Below, one piece after another: positions 52,978 through 64,000 of a DNA stretch of 64,000 nt. The notes beneath the pieces were generated by a model. The model was given only the letters and a program-made list of their open reading frames with translations. It searched no databases and had not been told where the DNA came from. Source of the stretch: Paramarasmius palmivorus (taxonomy: Eukaryota; Basidiomycota; Agaricomycetes; Agaricales; Marasmiaceae); contig JAYKXP010000185.1 in NCBI GenBank assembly GCA_037176845.1, positions 18,910-82,909 of the forward strand, given 5' to 3'. Every line of letters starts with the position of its first letter. The stretch's first letter is position 1. The translations under genes were made by a program, and so were the position numbers.

Positions 52978-53965
52978 TAACAGCTAGCTTTACCAGGTCA
53001 GCTATTTTACGACAGATAATGCTTCTAACAACAACACTATGGTCAAACATCTTGCTTCCCATTTTAAGGCTATCGATGTTGAGTTTGACACACATAACAA
53101 TCACATGTGGTAAGTCCAGTTGTTGCCTTAGTAGTACCTAGACCTGACTGCCTTCAGGTGCTTCACACATATTCTCCATCTGGCTGTGACACCTATACTC
53201 AAACAGATGGACAAGATAGACATAGCTTCATTGATCGCCAAAGAAGATGGCAAGATAGTTCATTCAACAGAAGGTATTCTCACAAGAACTCAAGGCATGG
53301 TTTGTGAGGTGTGATGTCTCTGTTTCATGAAAATAAATCTAATCATGCTGGCAGTCTTGCGCATCTAGTCAAAGACAAATCGCCTTTGAAGAAATGGTCA
53401 GAGCTGCACAAAACAAAAGGAACTCTTACTGACATGTGATATCCCTAACTGTTGGAGAGCTCTGTGCATCTAATGGTACATAGAACCATACTCCTTCATC
53501 CAGTAAGTCTTTGGTCATTTTCCTCGATAATTCATGCCAAGCTCTGCTTGGCAACTGGATGCATTCTGCATACATCCCACTCATGGAAACAAGATGATGC
53601 CTCATATCTTGAACAAGTACGAGTTCAGAGGCTTGGTACAATGCAAGGAAATTCTGAGGGTAAATCATATCAATATTCATGCTTTGCTTGCTTGTTAGAT
53701 ACCTCACACATTCCAGCATTTTCTGTCCCAAGAAGATACACTATCCCTTGCCTATGCCATCCCTGCATTCTATGCTGTTATGGACCAATGGCTTGCACTA
53801 CAGGACAAGTACCCAAATCGCTATGACATTATTGAGCCAGGAATCACAAAGCTGCAGGATTATCTAGCAAAGATTGACAACATTCTGGTGTATTTATTGT
53901 CCATGAGTAAGTTGCTCCTGTCTTAAGCACTAAATGCCATTCTGAAAGCTTTTCAGTCATCAATA

Positions 53966-54387
53966 TGTTAGAATCTATATCAAAGTATTACCAGTTATAA
54001 CTGATCAATAACAATGACTAGAACTCAATGCAATTGACTGTGATCACCCAAAAGTGTTGATAATAGTAACTTTTGTATTGAAAATGTGTTTCAAGTGTCA
54101 ACTCTCTGTGACATGTAAGTAATTACTGTTTGTTTGTACCTATTGTGACACAGAACACTCAAGGCATTAAAACACCGTCCACTAATGTGAAAATACGCAT
54201 TTTACATACTCCTACATGCCCATACACCATAGGTAGGTTCAATAAGTAAAGTAAAAGATAAATAAACATGAATGCAAGTGTACGTGCAGTAGAACAAGCA
54301 TAATTAGAGTGCCAAAGCAGACTTTGTATATTTTGTTGGACTTAGTGTTGAAGAAGTGTTTCATCAACTTCATCACTTCATTCAACA
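53966..54387 (-). repeat. Copia-2 LTR, minus orientation (422 bp)
   Basis: TGTTAGAATCTATATC to CACTTCATTCAACA, the inverted copy of 55599-56020. It interrupts the last visible hAT exon. No primer site follows it, so it is a 3' or solo LTR of a minus-strand copy. Confidence 0.85.
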
Positions 54388-55598
54388 GGCACCTCTGGAG
54401 CAACTGATTCTTCATGCACATGGTCAGTTGATTGGGGGGATTGTGTGCAAACTTTCTTGGCAGTAGGCTTGGTAGGTTTGGAGGACTGATAGTGGTTAAT
54501 CAGCAAGCACCCATCTGGTGAGGATGATGTTTACATACCTTAGTTGCTCTGTGTGACTTTTTGAGATTTTTCACCAATTGTGTCATTGTCAGCCTCCTCT
54601 GTTATGCTCCTCTTCATCAGGCTTGTGGTCAGGCTGTTCCTCATAGTCACTTGGTTGAAGTTTCTGAGCAACACTCAGCAACTACAGAACAGATAGGAAG
54701 GTGATCACTTACACCTGCTTTGGATCAACCTTTCTTTGGATCATTTTTATGGGACACTGTGGTGCTTAGTAGTAGGATGTACATGACTTACTGTGTTATT
54801 GTTTTGTTAAGCCTTGAGCATGGCCATCTGCCAATCATAGAGGATGTTGTATTTGCCATCTGACATGGGCATTGCACACATTATCCTGGCTTTCCACTTA
54901 GCCAAGGTTTTAGAACATGGGGCTCCAGTATTAGTGCCACAGCGGACACATCAAGTGGCCAAACTGCTGTTTTATTTGTCAACAGTGCTCACAGGGCTTG
55001 ACAATGAGAGAAGGTTGCATGTAAGTGAGAGTCAAGTGAATTTGTGTGCACCTCAGGGTTATCTTGCAACCACTGCTTGGTGAAATTGTTATTACACTTG
55101 CCATAGATGACTTGAAACTGTTTTTTATGGTCAGCACTGATGAAAGATATGATAGTTGAAGGTGTAGTAGATGTAGATAACAGAAGATTTAGAATGTTGA
55201 TTTTGATGTTCACTGCATTGTGACATGTGTTTTGATGGTGAACACTGGTGCAATAATATTGATAATATTGATTTGAATATGCTTCTGTTGCCTACTACTA
55301 TGGATCTATTGATAGATGGTTTGCTAGGAGTAGTACCTATATTGAAATATATCTGGGCTAATACTGCACATTCCTATCATCTGGATAAGCTGCTCTTCAT
55401 CAAAACAAGAGGGATGAACATGGTCTACAAAGAGGACTTGGTATACCCCAAAGACGTGGTGCTTGCTTTAACCCATACAGGGACTTGTTCAGCCTACAGA
55501 CTATTCTGGGACCTCCTTGCTTGAAACCTTCTGGTTGCTTCATGTAGATTTCTGTGTCTATATCACTGTTTATAAATGCATGTGATATGTCAACTGAA
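54388..55598 (-). pseudogene. Copia RT fragment and degenerate internal sequence
   Basis: Minus strand. At 55598-55440 a clear copia reverse transcriptase block is seen: VDISHAFINSDIDTEIYMKQ, GFKQGGPRIVC and NKSLYGLKQAPRLW. It stops abruptly at 55440, and the rest toward 54388 has no recognisable RT or RNase H. The block ends exactly where the plus-oriented copia-2 LTR (55599) begins, so a plus-strand copy probably inserted into the RT of an older minus-strand copy whose 3' LTR is 53966-54387. Confidence 0.7.
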
Positions 55599-56020
55599 TG
55601 TTGAATGAAGTGATGAAGTTGATGAAACACTTCTTCAACACTAAGTCCAACAAAATATACAAAGTCTGCTTTGGCACTCTAATTATGCTTGTTCTACTGC
55701 ACATACACTTGCATTCATGTTTATTTATCTTTTACTTTACTTATTGAACCTACCTATGGTGTATGGGCATGTAGGAGTATGTAAAACACATATTTTTGCA
55801 TTAGTGGACTGTCTTTTAACGCCTTGAGCGTTCCGCGTCACAATAGATACAAACAAACAGTAATTACTTACATGTCACAGAGAGTTGACACTTGAAACAC
55901 ATTTTCAATACAAAAGTTACTATTATCAACACTTTTGGGTGATCACAGTCAATTGCATTGAGTTCTAGTCATTGTTATTGATCAGTTATAACTGGTAATA
56001 CTTTGATATAGATTCTAACA
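55599..56020 (+). repeat. Copia-2 5' LTR, plus orientation (422 bp)
   Basis: TGTTGAATGAAGTGATG to GATTCTAACA, followed directly by the copia-type primer site. Inverted copy of 53966-54387. A truncated same-strand copy lies at 61244-61406. Confidence 0.9.
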
Positions 56021-56035
56021 GGTTATGGGCCCCGG
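56021..56035 (+). promoter_or_regulatory. Copia-2 primer-binding site (half initiator tRNA-Met)
   Basis: GGTTATGGGCCCCGG, the same 15 bases as after the copia-1 LTR, although the two LTR families differ. Complementary to the anticodon arm of an initiator tRNA-Met. Confidence 0.75.
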
Positions 56036-56271
56036 CCTTTTAAACTGTGCATACAACTGTTGATTCATACAATTGAATTTGTTACTAATGCGGGTTTTTG
56101 CTATTTGACTTGTTACAAGTCAAGTGCTATTGTGCCAGTTCATTCATTGACTGGTTATACTGTTTATTGTGCATTCATTGCACTTGTGGGCTTATACAAC
56201 AACCAAAACATTGACATTTACAATGTCAGAATCAACAAGTACACCAAGGATTACACACAACTGCATGGTTA

Positions 56272-56845
56272 ATGCGTTGTAAACTGTGGGTATTGGTATC
56301 TGGTAGAGAAACAAAACCTGAAGACAAAGAGCTGGCAGAGAAATGGGAGACAAAGAAGGAGCAAGCCGCTGGAGAGATCTATCTCTTAGTGGATCAAGAC
56401 CAAAAAGTACACATCAGGGATATTCAGAATGACCCTGTAAAGATGTGGAAAGCGCTGGAGGATGCTCATGTCTCCAAGAAGCCTGGTGCTCATTTCAATG
56501 CCCATGATGACCTCTTCTCAATCCAAAAGAAAGAGAATGAGTCACTGTTGGATCTGGGGGTCAGGATTGAAAAGGCAATGTCCACTATTTGCAATCTCAG
56601 GCCATCAGACTTCACAATGGATGAGTTGGACAATGAACTACAAGCAATGGCACTTATATGTGCATTGCCAGCAGAATACTCCAATCTGTCATCCAACTAT
56701 GTTGTTGAAGCCTAGCCTAGACAAAGCCACAATCCTAGAGGCATTCAGAGCAGATGAACAGAACAGGCAGCGCCAGGTGGAGCAGGTCAATAGAGCCAAT
56801 GCAGTTATAAAGGCTCAGGGCAGGTTCAAGGACAACTTTCAATAA
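56272..56845 (+). pseudogene. Copia-2 gag fragment
   Basis: Gag polypeptide of copia type: KLWVLVSGRETKPEDKELAE, QNDPVKMWKALEDAHV, LLDLGVRIEKAMSTI and MALICALPAEYSNL are the usual blocks of this capsid-like domain (about 147 aa). The frame stops at 56713-56715. The next frame continues with ATILEAFRADEQNRQRQVEQ to 56845. The upstream frame (YTQLHG to 56271) suggests the true start lies further left. Zinc knuckle, protease and pol are absent, so the element is a decayed or deleted copy. Confidence 0.8.
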
Positions 56846-58037
56846 TGTTCATGGAAAGCAATAGTATAGCCAGGCCTTACATTTACACCTGTAACTACCT
56901 GTAGAGGCCTATGTATTGAGCAATTGGCAATGTATACACTGTTTTTGGCCTGCTACTTACCTAGGAAAGCCTGAGGCCTAATGAACCATATTCAGGTAAA
57001 AACGGACCAGACCTGTAAGTACCTGTGAGTACCTGTTGCTGACCCAATAAGTTTTGACTGGGTGTGATTGCTGAATGGGGTCACCATTGGAAAAGAATAG
57101 ATGGATTTGGTTGGCCAACATAGGTGGAGATGGTATCAAAGCACACTATGGTTTTACATGAATTACACCAAAAGCAAGTTGTATTATGGCTGATACAGAT
57201 ATGTAAATATATACAGAAAGATGGAGCAAGAAATTGGGGAATGGGTATCACATGAGAATGGTATCAAAAAGTGATGGAGTTATAGGTGAAGGGTGGTGAA
57301 GGTGTCCTTTCAAGGTTGGTAGTGAGGAAGGGGTTTCTGGTTTGCCATGAAGAAGGTACAAATTTGGTTTTTATACCCATGAATGATCATCCAAGCTGGC
57401 TCTTTGGCTTCCCAGTACAACCTGATGATGAGCCATTCGTGTTGGGGCCTGCAACCTGATCTGTAAAATGGAATGAGAAGGAGGCAAATGAGCAAATGAA
57501 AAGCAATGCACACAGCACATGCCTAGAAAGGAAGTGTGCTGTAGGTCTGGAGTATGGACTGCTTCATGGCTTTAATTGCATTCTTGACATTCTGTACTCA
57601 GTGGGGTGGTCTGGTGGAGGCTGGGTGAATTTGGAGACCAAGAAGCATATGTATCTGAAAAGGTTGACTTTGGGATGGAACTACATCATTGCAATTGGAG
57701 GCATTGCAAGTTCTGAGTGACAAAAGAGATTTGTTGAAACACGTCAAGGAACAATCCAAGAGACAGAACTCACCTAAAAGAGTCAGATCACTCAAGACAG
57801 TTTAGATTGAACCAAGATCAGCTTCATATAGCCCTTGTCACTTTATTCCCTGGCTTATAGACAGCAATTGAGTTCTGTGGCTGGGGGTATGGTATTACAA
57901 CTGTCTTGAATACTCTGTGCTGAAATTCTAACAGAACCTATCAAACAATATGCTATAGCTAACAGTGGTAAACAGGTGTTGGATGATAGGGATGCATCAG
58001 CTACAGGAAGTGAGGGTGAAGATATTATCAGGAAGTG
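56846..58037. other. Unassigned region after the copia-2 gag
   Basis: No recognised coding sequence. Sequence resembling an LTR pattern (TGTTC at 56846 and TTCTAACA ending 57933) was seen, but the flanking five bases do not match, so no element is called. A short open stretch follows at about 57934-58060. Confidence 0.35.
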
Positions 58038-59451
58038 TCAAAGGCAAAGAATCTTATGGCAATATACTGTAGTGCTATAATACTGTATATTGGTCCAAGA
58101 AAATATGGTAAATGTTGGTAATATTACAGTATTAGAAGGTACTATGTTTTTGAACCTAGCTAAATTGTCCCACAGTTGATCCACCCACTTAGCAGTCAGG
58201 ACAGGATCATTTAAAAGCTGCTTTGTTTGCATGGTCCCCAGAGCTTTTAATATCGATTGCATCTCAGTACTCCAAGATGTTGCCCATAGCTCCAGATCTG
58301 AACTGATGTGAAACTCTTCTTCCCCCTGGTGCTAGTATGTGCTCTTCTCTATTATCTTTGTTTCGCAAAAGTTGATGAACTAGATAGAGTCCACTAACAT
58401 TGTTGTAGGATATTATAGACAACCTGCCATGCATACACAATGTCAAGGAGATGCACACATGAATCATTGCAGGAGGAATGTTGAAGGCACACTTTGACCA
58501 GCCAACCTTCACACTGCTTGAACCAATGTGGCAAATCCTTTGGGAAATCAATGTTTTCTGCCCAATGGTAGAACATGATAGCAGCAATATTCTTCTTAGT
58601 GGCAGGTACTATAAACCAAAGTTTTCATCCTTTGAGATGGTGCATGGTCTGACTGTATCTGGCAAGTGAGTATACCCTGTTGAGCTATTGTGGCACTATG
58701 TCTGGATTCCCTTTACTATTGTTATTAATGATTCCTGGAAGGATGTCTGGATACTCAAGATTGGCACCCATCTTCTGGAGACCTGCAGTTGCCCAAGATA
58801 CATCAAGAGGGTCAGTGTGTTGTAGATCAATGCTGGTTTCTAAAAGAGAGGCAAAGGTGTGAATAAGGTGGCACTGTGTGTCCGTTGTTTTTTTTGCAAG
58901 TAAATCTTCAACCATCATCAGAAATGAGAATGGTTTCTTCTTCTGCAGTATGGGGAGCCTGATCAGAACCAAGTCTGCAGGCATGGGCAAATGATACTTG
59001 GAAAGAATGTGAAAGGCTAGTGAGGATGTGTCTGGTTGAATCAACCACTTAAAGGCATAGAGGCTGGCAGACTAGCAGGGGTGTCAGGGATAGACCTTTT
59101 GACCTCCCCAGCCAGATATAACACAGGACCATTCCAGAACACCCCTACAGTGACATTGAGGTACCCAGCTTGTCAATTCTCTCCACAGGCCACAACCAAC
59201 AACAGTCGTTGAATACTTTGGTTAAGGAATTCTTGAGGATTCAGAATCTCATAGCTGAAGCCCAAGTACTGTGTTTCACATATACAGTTGGTTGAATGAG
59301 CTTCCTGCAACATCAAGGCTATGATCCAGCGCAACAAGAAAGGCAATTTGGTTTTGAAATTGGGACTTGAGAGGAAAGGATGCACTGCTCTGCTGTACCA
59401 GATCCCACAGTGATTGCCATAGATCATGCACCAAGAAGGCAGTGGTAGCAT
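58038..59451 (-). pseudogene. Degraded minus-strand coding remnant, unknown
   Basis: Several consecutive minus-strand ORF pieces (59451-59173, 59044-58685, 58587-58264, 58262-58038) with protein-like composition, for example PHWFKQCEGWLVKVCLQHSS and a Leu-rich block near 58950. They may derive from one gene with introns or frameshifts. I do not recognise the family and cannot confirm the reading frame. Confidence 0.35.
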
Positions 59452-59629
59452 TGAAGAGCTAAGAAGAGGCTGGCAGGGACAAGTGGCTCATGGTGGTGGT
59501 TGAGGAAGAAGATTGGTTCAACTGTGATTGCAAATTTGAGCCAACAGAGACCTACACATATTAGGTAAACAAATTCAGGTGATGGCTGATCAGCTTAGCA
59601 ATGGCTTCCAGGCTACTGAGTTTCATCAT

Positions 59630-59956
59630 TGTATATACTATATTTACTGTCATTTGTATTTTCATATTTGAATGATGTACTTTTTTCTAGATCAGTAGTC
59701 TTGGAATTAACACCTTTTATCTCTTAACCTATGTTCACATGATTATCCTCAGCACTCATAGTGTTTTACACAATCACTCCCAGCTATATTTGTTTAACCT
59801 ATCCAGCAATATAGTCTAGCACCTAACAGTGTTCATTTTAGCTTTGTTGGTATTGTCATTGACCCCAACGATAGTCTAGATGGGCTGAAAACAGTCTTGT
59901 ATTCCTCTTTTCTATTCCTTATCCTCTTCTATCTATTTCCAGTCCAGGTCTTTACA
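59630..59956 (+). repeat. Gypsy-A-family LTR fragment
   Basis: Plus-strand relative of the gypsy-A LTR. It shares AGTCTTGGAATTAACAC, GATTATCCTCAGC, CAGCTATATTTGTT, GTCATTGACCCCAAC and the end CCAGGTCTTTACA. After that end the sequence differs from gypsy-A and no primer site follows, so it is a solo or 3' LTR, truncated at its left. Confidence 0.75.
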
Positions 59957-60950
59957 GTAGGCCCATCACAGACAAGACTGATCTACCCCTCCCTTTAGTG
60001 TTTTGAACAGCATCTCAAGATACTCTGTATGATAGACCTGTAACCATGTACTATGTATGTATCATTCACATCTTGTAGCCAACAATGACATCATTATGAT
60101 TTTTTCACACTTTGGGCAGCTAACATTAATTTGCCAACTATCCAGTTCTACAACAACGTTCAAGTGAAGTAGTCCAAGGGGGCTGTTTCTGTTTCAATTC
60201 TGAGTCTGCTATATTCTGGTGTCACATCAAATGTCATCTTTTTGCACAACTCCTCTGACCCCACAATACATTAATAGTAACAACACAATGGATCTACCTC
60301 ATCAGTGACAAGCAAGTTGTAGTTCTGATGCTTGCCAGTCATTGTATTGGGCAGAACTGGTGCATCAATGTTTCTCCATGTTTTGGACTGCACACTTTCA
60401 GAACTAGGCAAGCTCTCTTCCTTGTCTATTTTTCATTCTTTTCTGTTATTCCTTGTTGTTTTGTCGTCACCCAGGCACTTCTCCTGTGCTCTGGTGTGTT
60501 TTGTTGTGTGGCAAGTGAAGTTGGTTTCAAGTGCAAGATGTGTGTCCCTTCCTACACTCAAACAGATGACTGGTATTTTAGATATTCATCCCATAGAGGA
60601 ATGTTACTGGACAACACAAACAATCCCCTCTAAGCTGTTCAGACCATCCCACCTGCTCATCAATGAATGCTCTGAGCTCAATTGTCTGACCACCTTTGGT
60701 ATGTTTTCAATATATTCTCAGCTGGTCAACAGATTACACTCTTTACAAGTACTCACAGCTGGCACGGAGAAGGTAAAATGCAATGTAGACAAAGCATAGA
60801 GATCTGAAAGAATAATTGTTGCAAACTTGGGGATAGTCCAGGAGGCAGCTCACCATTATCAAAGACATGATAGAAGACATGCTGACAGAAATGCATATGA
60901 TCATTATGCTAATACCTGTTTGTCAATTGGAATGTTACTCATGTAATGAA
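59957..60950. other. Unassigned region between LTR fragments
   Basis: Only short ORFs (for example 60332-60799) without recognised similarity. Confidence 0.35.
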
Positions 60951-61055
60951 TAAACTGTAAATATTTACTGTTGAATATCATTGTCTCTTGCTATTGTCTT
61001 ACACTAGTACTGCTAAACCCAGTCCTAAGGCTCTTCACAAGTTTTTGATCACCAA
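60951..61055 (+). repeat. Copia-1-family LTR fragment
   Basis: Contains ACTGTTGAATATCATTG, TCTCTTGCTATTGTCTT, ACTGCTAAACCCAGTCC and AAGGCTCTTCACAAG, matching the middle of the copia-1 LTRs and the reverse of the solo LTR at 19893-20303. Both ends are missing. Confidence 0.8.
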
Positions 61056-61243
61056 CTCTCATAGAGAATATGGCTCTTACACTTAATTTGTGCAACTCTT
61101 CATAGGTTTCCATTGGCCAACCAAGGATACAACACATCAGGAAGAGTCAAACAGTATTTATAGTCAGGGATAGGAACTTACAAATGAATGAAATCAGAAA
61201 GTGAACTTACAGTTGCATGATGAGGGCTACAATTCTCTAGGAA

Positions 61244-61406
61244 ACAGTAATCACTTACATGTCACAGAGAGTTGACACCTGAAACACATTTTCAATACAA
61301 AGGTTACTGTTATCAACACTTTTGGGTGATCACAGTCAATTGCATTGAGTTCTAGTCATTGTCATTGATCAGTTTAACTGGTAATACTTTGATATAGATT
61401 CTAACA
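61244..61406 (+). repeat. Copia-2 LTR fragment (3' portion)
   Basis: Matches the last about 160 bp of 55599-56020, from AGTAATCACTTACATG to GATTCTAACA, with a few changes. The next five bases are CAAGT and do not match CTGAA before 55599, so it is not proven to be the partner LTR of that copy. Confidence 0.8.
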
Positions 61407-64000
61407 CAAGTTTGGTGCAACACCGCCCTGTAGGTACTGAAAGTGTGATTCAAAGATGAGGGCAAGCAACCAGGCACACAGATGCAAATAATATCTCTAC
61501 CAATAACACACCTATCCATTGAATACATTAGCCATTAAAGAAAAGCTGAGGTTGGAGATTTAATAACTGTGGCATCAATGGAATTACAGCACCAAAAGCC
61601 ATTGTTGTGTTGCAAGAAGGTAGGAAGATAGAAGATCACTACCCTGCAAGCTCTTTTATTGACCCCAAAGCTCTAGTGCCCACATGTTTATACTTAAACT
61701 GAATACAAACAACCTTTATAGAATTCCAAAGCACCACAATAGTTCAAGCTTTCCATACTTTTTAAGCCATTTTGTACAAGACCCTATTGACTAAAACCAC
61801 CATACACAGGACCTGCCACAACCTCTACTTGTTCATCTCATGACCTGTTTCTGTTCAAGCACAGATCAGTAGTCATCTTGAATGGTTTGAGTGAAAATAG
61901 TGCACAACATGATTGCTAAGGTGTGTGTGTATGCATGTAACTGGTATGCTTGGAGTATGATTTGGCTGGAAAAAGGATGCACAAGTTCAGTGTAAGTGGA
62001 GCAATGGAGGCAACAACATGAAGAACCAAATAATCCATGTCATTAGGCTCATATTGTGCCAAAAACTGAGGTTTCAGAAGGGAATAGAAACAAATCTTCA
62101 TCTAAGAGAAACTGTTTGGTGAGGAACAGCCAGTTGTCAAATAGTTGTAAGTGAAGATAACCAACCTGAAATTTCAGGCAGAGAAAAGCATTGCATGACA
62201 TGATTATCTTATTGCCAATTTTACATCTAGATCTATCATGAGGCTCAGATAGATAAACACATTACTCAGCTCTAATTGTTAGGCCTCAGTAGCATTGTGT
62301 TTTGCTAAGCTTTTGCATGTATCAATTCACACAAAATGTATCAGGTGGGTCCAGTGTTTAAACTTCTGATTCCTCTCTGAAATCAGAACAGAGAGGAATC
62401 AGAAGTGCAACAAATTAATAGAAGTACACAGATTGAAAAGGATAGTGGTCAATTCTCAACTTGTCATCTGTTGCAAAAGTAGACTGACAGTACAATAAAA
62501 CATAGTATCCGTCAAGTCATAAGCATCATAAATCAAGCTAAAGTAATCAAGTATCAACAAGCAATACTGCTGTTTGACAGTAGTAGGACTCTGTAGTAAG
62601 TTCCCTATCAAGAAAAAATGCTATAATGACTGGCTAGGCCAATTCTGTCTTCTTGTGGCATTCTCATGGCACTCAACTAATTCCAACCACTGATGGCTTG
62701 CACATGTGAGCCATGCAGCAGCAGTAGCACTATTGGGCCCATCAAAAATCAACTGTGTCACTGGCACTCCATCAGTTAGTTGAATTGTGTTGGTAGCTTA
62801 GAAAGGTACAATATTTTGGCTGTTGTCGAGAATACATTTGCAAGAACTTGTATTGCCCACTCATTCTGCAGTCCATGAGATCTTCAACTGGACTCAGTTT
62901 GTGTGCTTGCCTATCTCTTTGGCTGGTGACAGTAGCTCCCCAGTCATTGACCTCAAATGACACCATCTCATAGCCTGTATGCTTTGTAAAATCATGAACC
63001 ATTGAGCAGGACTGGAGCAGCTGTGTTTCACTCATACAGATCTGCTTGACAAGTGAGACAGGCTTGTATGAATTGCAATGTCTGCAGGCATGAGAGGAAC
63101 AACACTGAACTGTAGCCACCGTTGCAAGTCAAGACTTGTAATGACAGCAGAGTGAACAGGTCCTGGAGTTGTGAATACTGGGTATTTTGAGTGCCACTAG
63201 CCTATGTCATTGTTGCAGAATCACAAGCAGCTCTTGGTCTGTTGGATGGTCCTAAGAGTGTCTACTCCACAGGGTCAGGCTTAACAGAGACTGAATGAAG
63301 GGGAGTGTTGCCATTAATTTTTGGAAAGTGTAATGCCATATGGCACAGTTTTGGTATGTGTCCTGTAAAGATCCCCTCTGGCAAATCCAAACTAAACACC
63401 TTGAATTCTACTAGTGCTAGCACAGGATGGCACAATTGAGCCACACACCACACCTGTCCTCATTGAACCCTGCCATTTGCAGCATGTCCATCTGGAGTAG
63501 GAGACTACCAAACCCAATGAGTTTAACAGTCAATGGAGCATCCTTTGACCATTCTAACATCATGTCCCCAAGCACAGTGTGGAAGGTGTTGATCCCTCCC
63601 TATAGGTTGGGATTATCAGATGCTACATACATAGCATTTTTGCTTGTAGAAGGTTCTGACATGGGTGTGACAGCTGTTTTGCCCATCAAGTTCAACTACA
63701 ACATCCACAGTGACTTTCCCAGGCACAAAACAACATGCCTCTCACCCAATTACAGTAGTTCATAATGACCTGCTGGGCAGCAACATCAAACACTCCCTAG
63801 ATAACTTGGTCTCTCCTAGGTAACACAGTCTCTCCATCCCCATCTGCAGATATGTATACATAACCCTCAGGTGCATTCTCAGACCCTGCTACTGTATCCC
63901 ACCTAATCACAATAGCCCTGTAGCACTCTAGCCTTTGACACAGAAGGAAAGTTGCAGAAATGCATTCACAAGTATCTAGCACATCTCCATTTCCTCTTAG
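61407..64000. other. Unassigned terminal region
   Basis: No protein family recognised on either strand. Scattered minus-strand fragments (63119-62772, 63982-63797) and one plus-strand ORF (63427-63765) might be decayed coding sequence. It contains a strong hairpin at 62362-62406. Confidence 0.35.
62362..62406. repeat. 18-bp perfect hairpin
   Basis: ACTTCTGATTCCTCTCTG (62362-62379), a 9-nt loop, and the exact reverse complement at 62389-62406. No surrounding gene explains it. Confidence 0.85.

Larger units (their letters stand above)
47111..53965 (+). pseudogene. hAT transposase gene, interrupted by Tc1/mariner and copia-2 insertions
   Basis: Plus-strand spliced gene. The start is MAGTKKANRK at 47111, followed by a GT..CAACAG intron and ENNPEPPIDT. 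Many short exons follow; a BED-finger-like segment near 48400-48460 ends NTNMQKHLVAVH. RNase H-like core: SFMTDCPTDLTLYPFLALTA near 48866 and SHTGVHLAQAIKYLLCRIGI up to 49105. The next exon, after the 3.8-kb insertion, gives YFTTDNASNNNTMVKHLA (52997 on), then CFTHILHLAVTPILKQM. The C-terminal dimerisation region shows SQEDTLSLAYAIPAFYAVMD (about 53730) and a final intron before a copia-2 LTR begins at 53966 within the next exon. The catalytic region looks conserved, but the insertions and small frame breaks make it non-functional. Confidence 0.75.

Noticed and set aside
56846..57933. Possible 1.1-kb solo LTR (TGTTC...TTCTAACA) after the copia-2 gag
   Set aside because: The flanking five bases (AATAA and GAACC) do not match, and no second copy or internal signals were found.
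55599..61406. A single complete copia-2 element bounded by the LTRs at 55599 and 61244
   Set aside because: The 3' LTR is truncated, the flanking bases differ (CTGAA and CAAGT), and pol is absent between them, so continuity is not shown.
61407..64000. Continuation of the hAT or another transposase in the terminal region
   Set aside because: No conserved block could be matched on either strand.

Overview
The window reads as a transposon-choked, gene-poor stretch of a mushroom-forming basidiomycete (Agaricomycetes) nuclear genome. The evidence is short introns of about 47-60 nt with GT..AG ends and CTAAC-type branch sites, chromodomain Ty3/gypsy elements, a Crypton-type tyrosine recombinase, and the style of the DDE, hAT and XPG-like proteins. 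The species cannot be fixed from sequence alone. I saw no tRNA, rRNA or CRISPR, and no clearly intact host gene. Nearly everything is a mobile element or a gene broken by one.

Layout. (1) 1-16272: a minus-strand Ty3/gypsy element (here gypsy-A), cut at the left window edge, with a copia element (copia-1, 3828-10173, TSD ATTCC) inserted at its gag/protease junction. An unexplained segment lies at about 12.45-14.13 kb. (2) 16278-18182: gag-protease of a second gypsy (gypsy-C, plus strand), into which gypsy-A inserted; it also carries a 255-bp MITE. (3) 19759-22161: a plus-strand Crypton gene interrupted by a solo copia-1 LTR (19893-20303, TSD CTTCC). (4) 23099-34724: a minus-strand XPG/GEN1-like nuclease pseudogene, split by a 9.8-kb Mutator-like element (24026-33814, 9-10 bp TSD). 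That element's own gene is split by a 3.49-kb hAT-type foldback element (28638-32129, 8-bp TSD). (5) 35107-45522: a minus-strand SAP-like gene split by a complete 8.8-kb chromovirus (gypsy-D, 36322-45152, TSD AGAGC). Gypsy-D has an open 1139-aa pol and an antisense spliced gene for a Zn2Cys6-like coiled-coil protein. (6) 47111-53965: a plus-strand hAT transposase gene with a 3.8-kb Tc1/mariner-like element (49143-52977, TA TSD) inside an intron, and a copia-2 LTR inserted in its last visible exon. (7) 53966-61406: copia-2 LTRs in opposite orientations, gag and RT fragments, an unassigned minus-strand coding remnant, and LTR fragments. (8) 61407-64000: nothing I can assign.

The elements do not form a shared pathway. 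They form a set of nested insertions whose order can be read because removing the insert restores a reading frame or an intron at the junction in most cases. Most elements are defective, with stops and frameshifts. Both gypsy families with a visible leader carry a primer-binding site complementary to the predicted 5' end of their own RNA (Tf1-like self-priming). Both copia families carry a site complementary to the anticodon arm of initiator tRNA-Met (half-tRNA priming).
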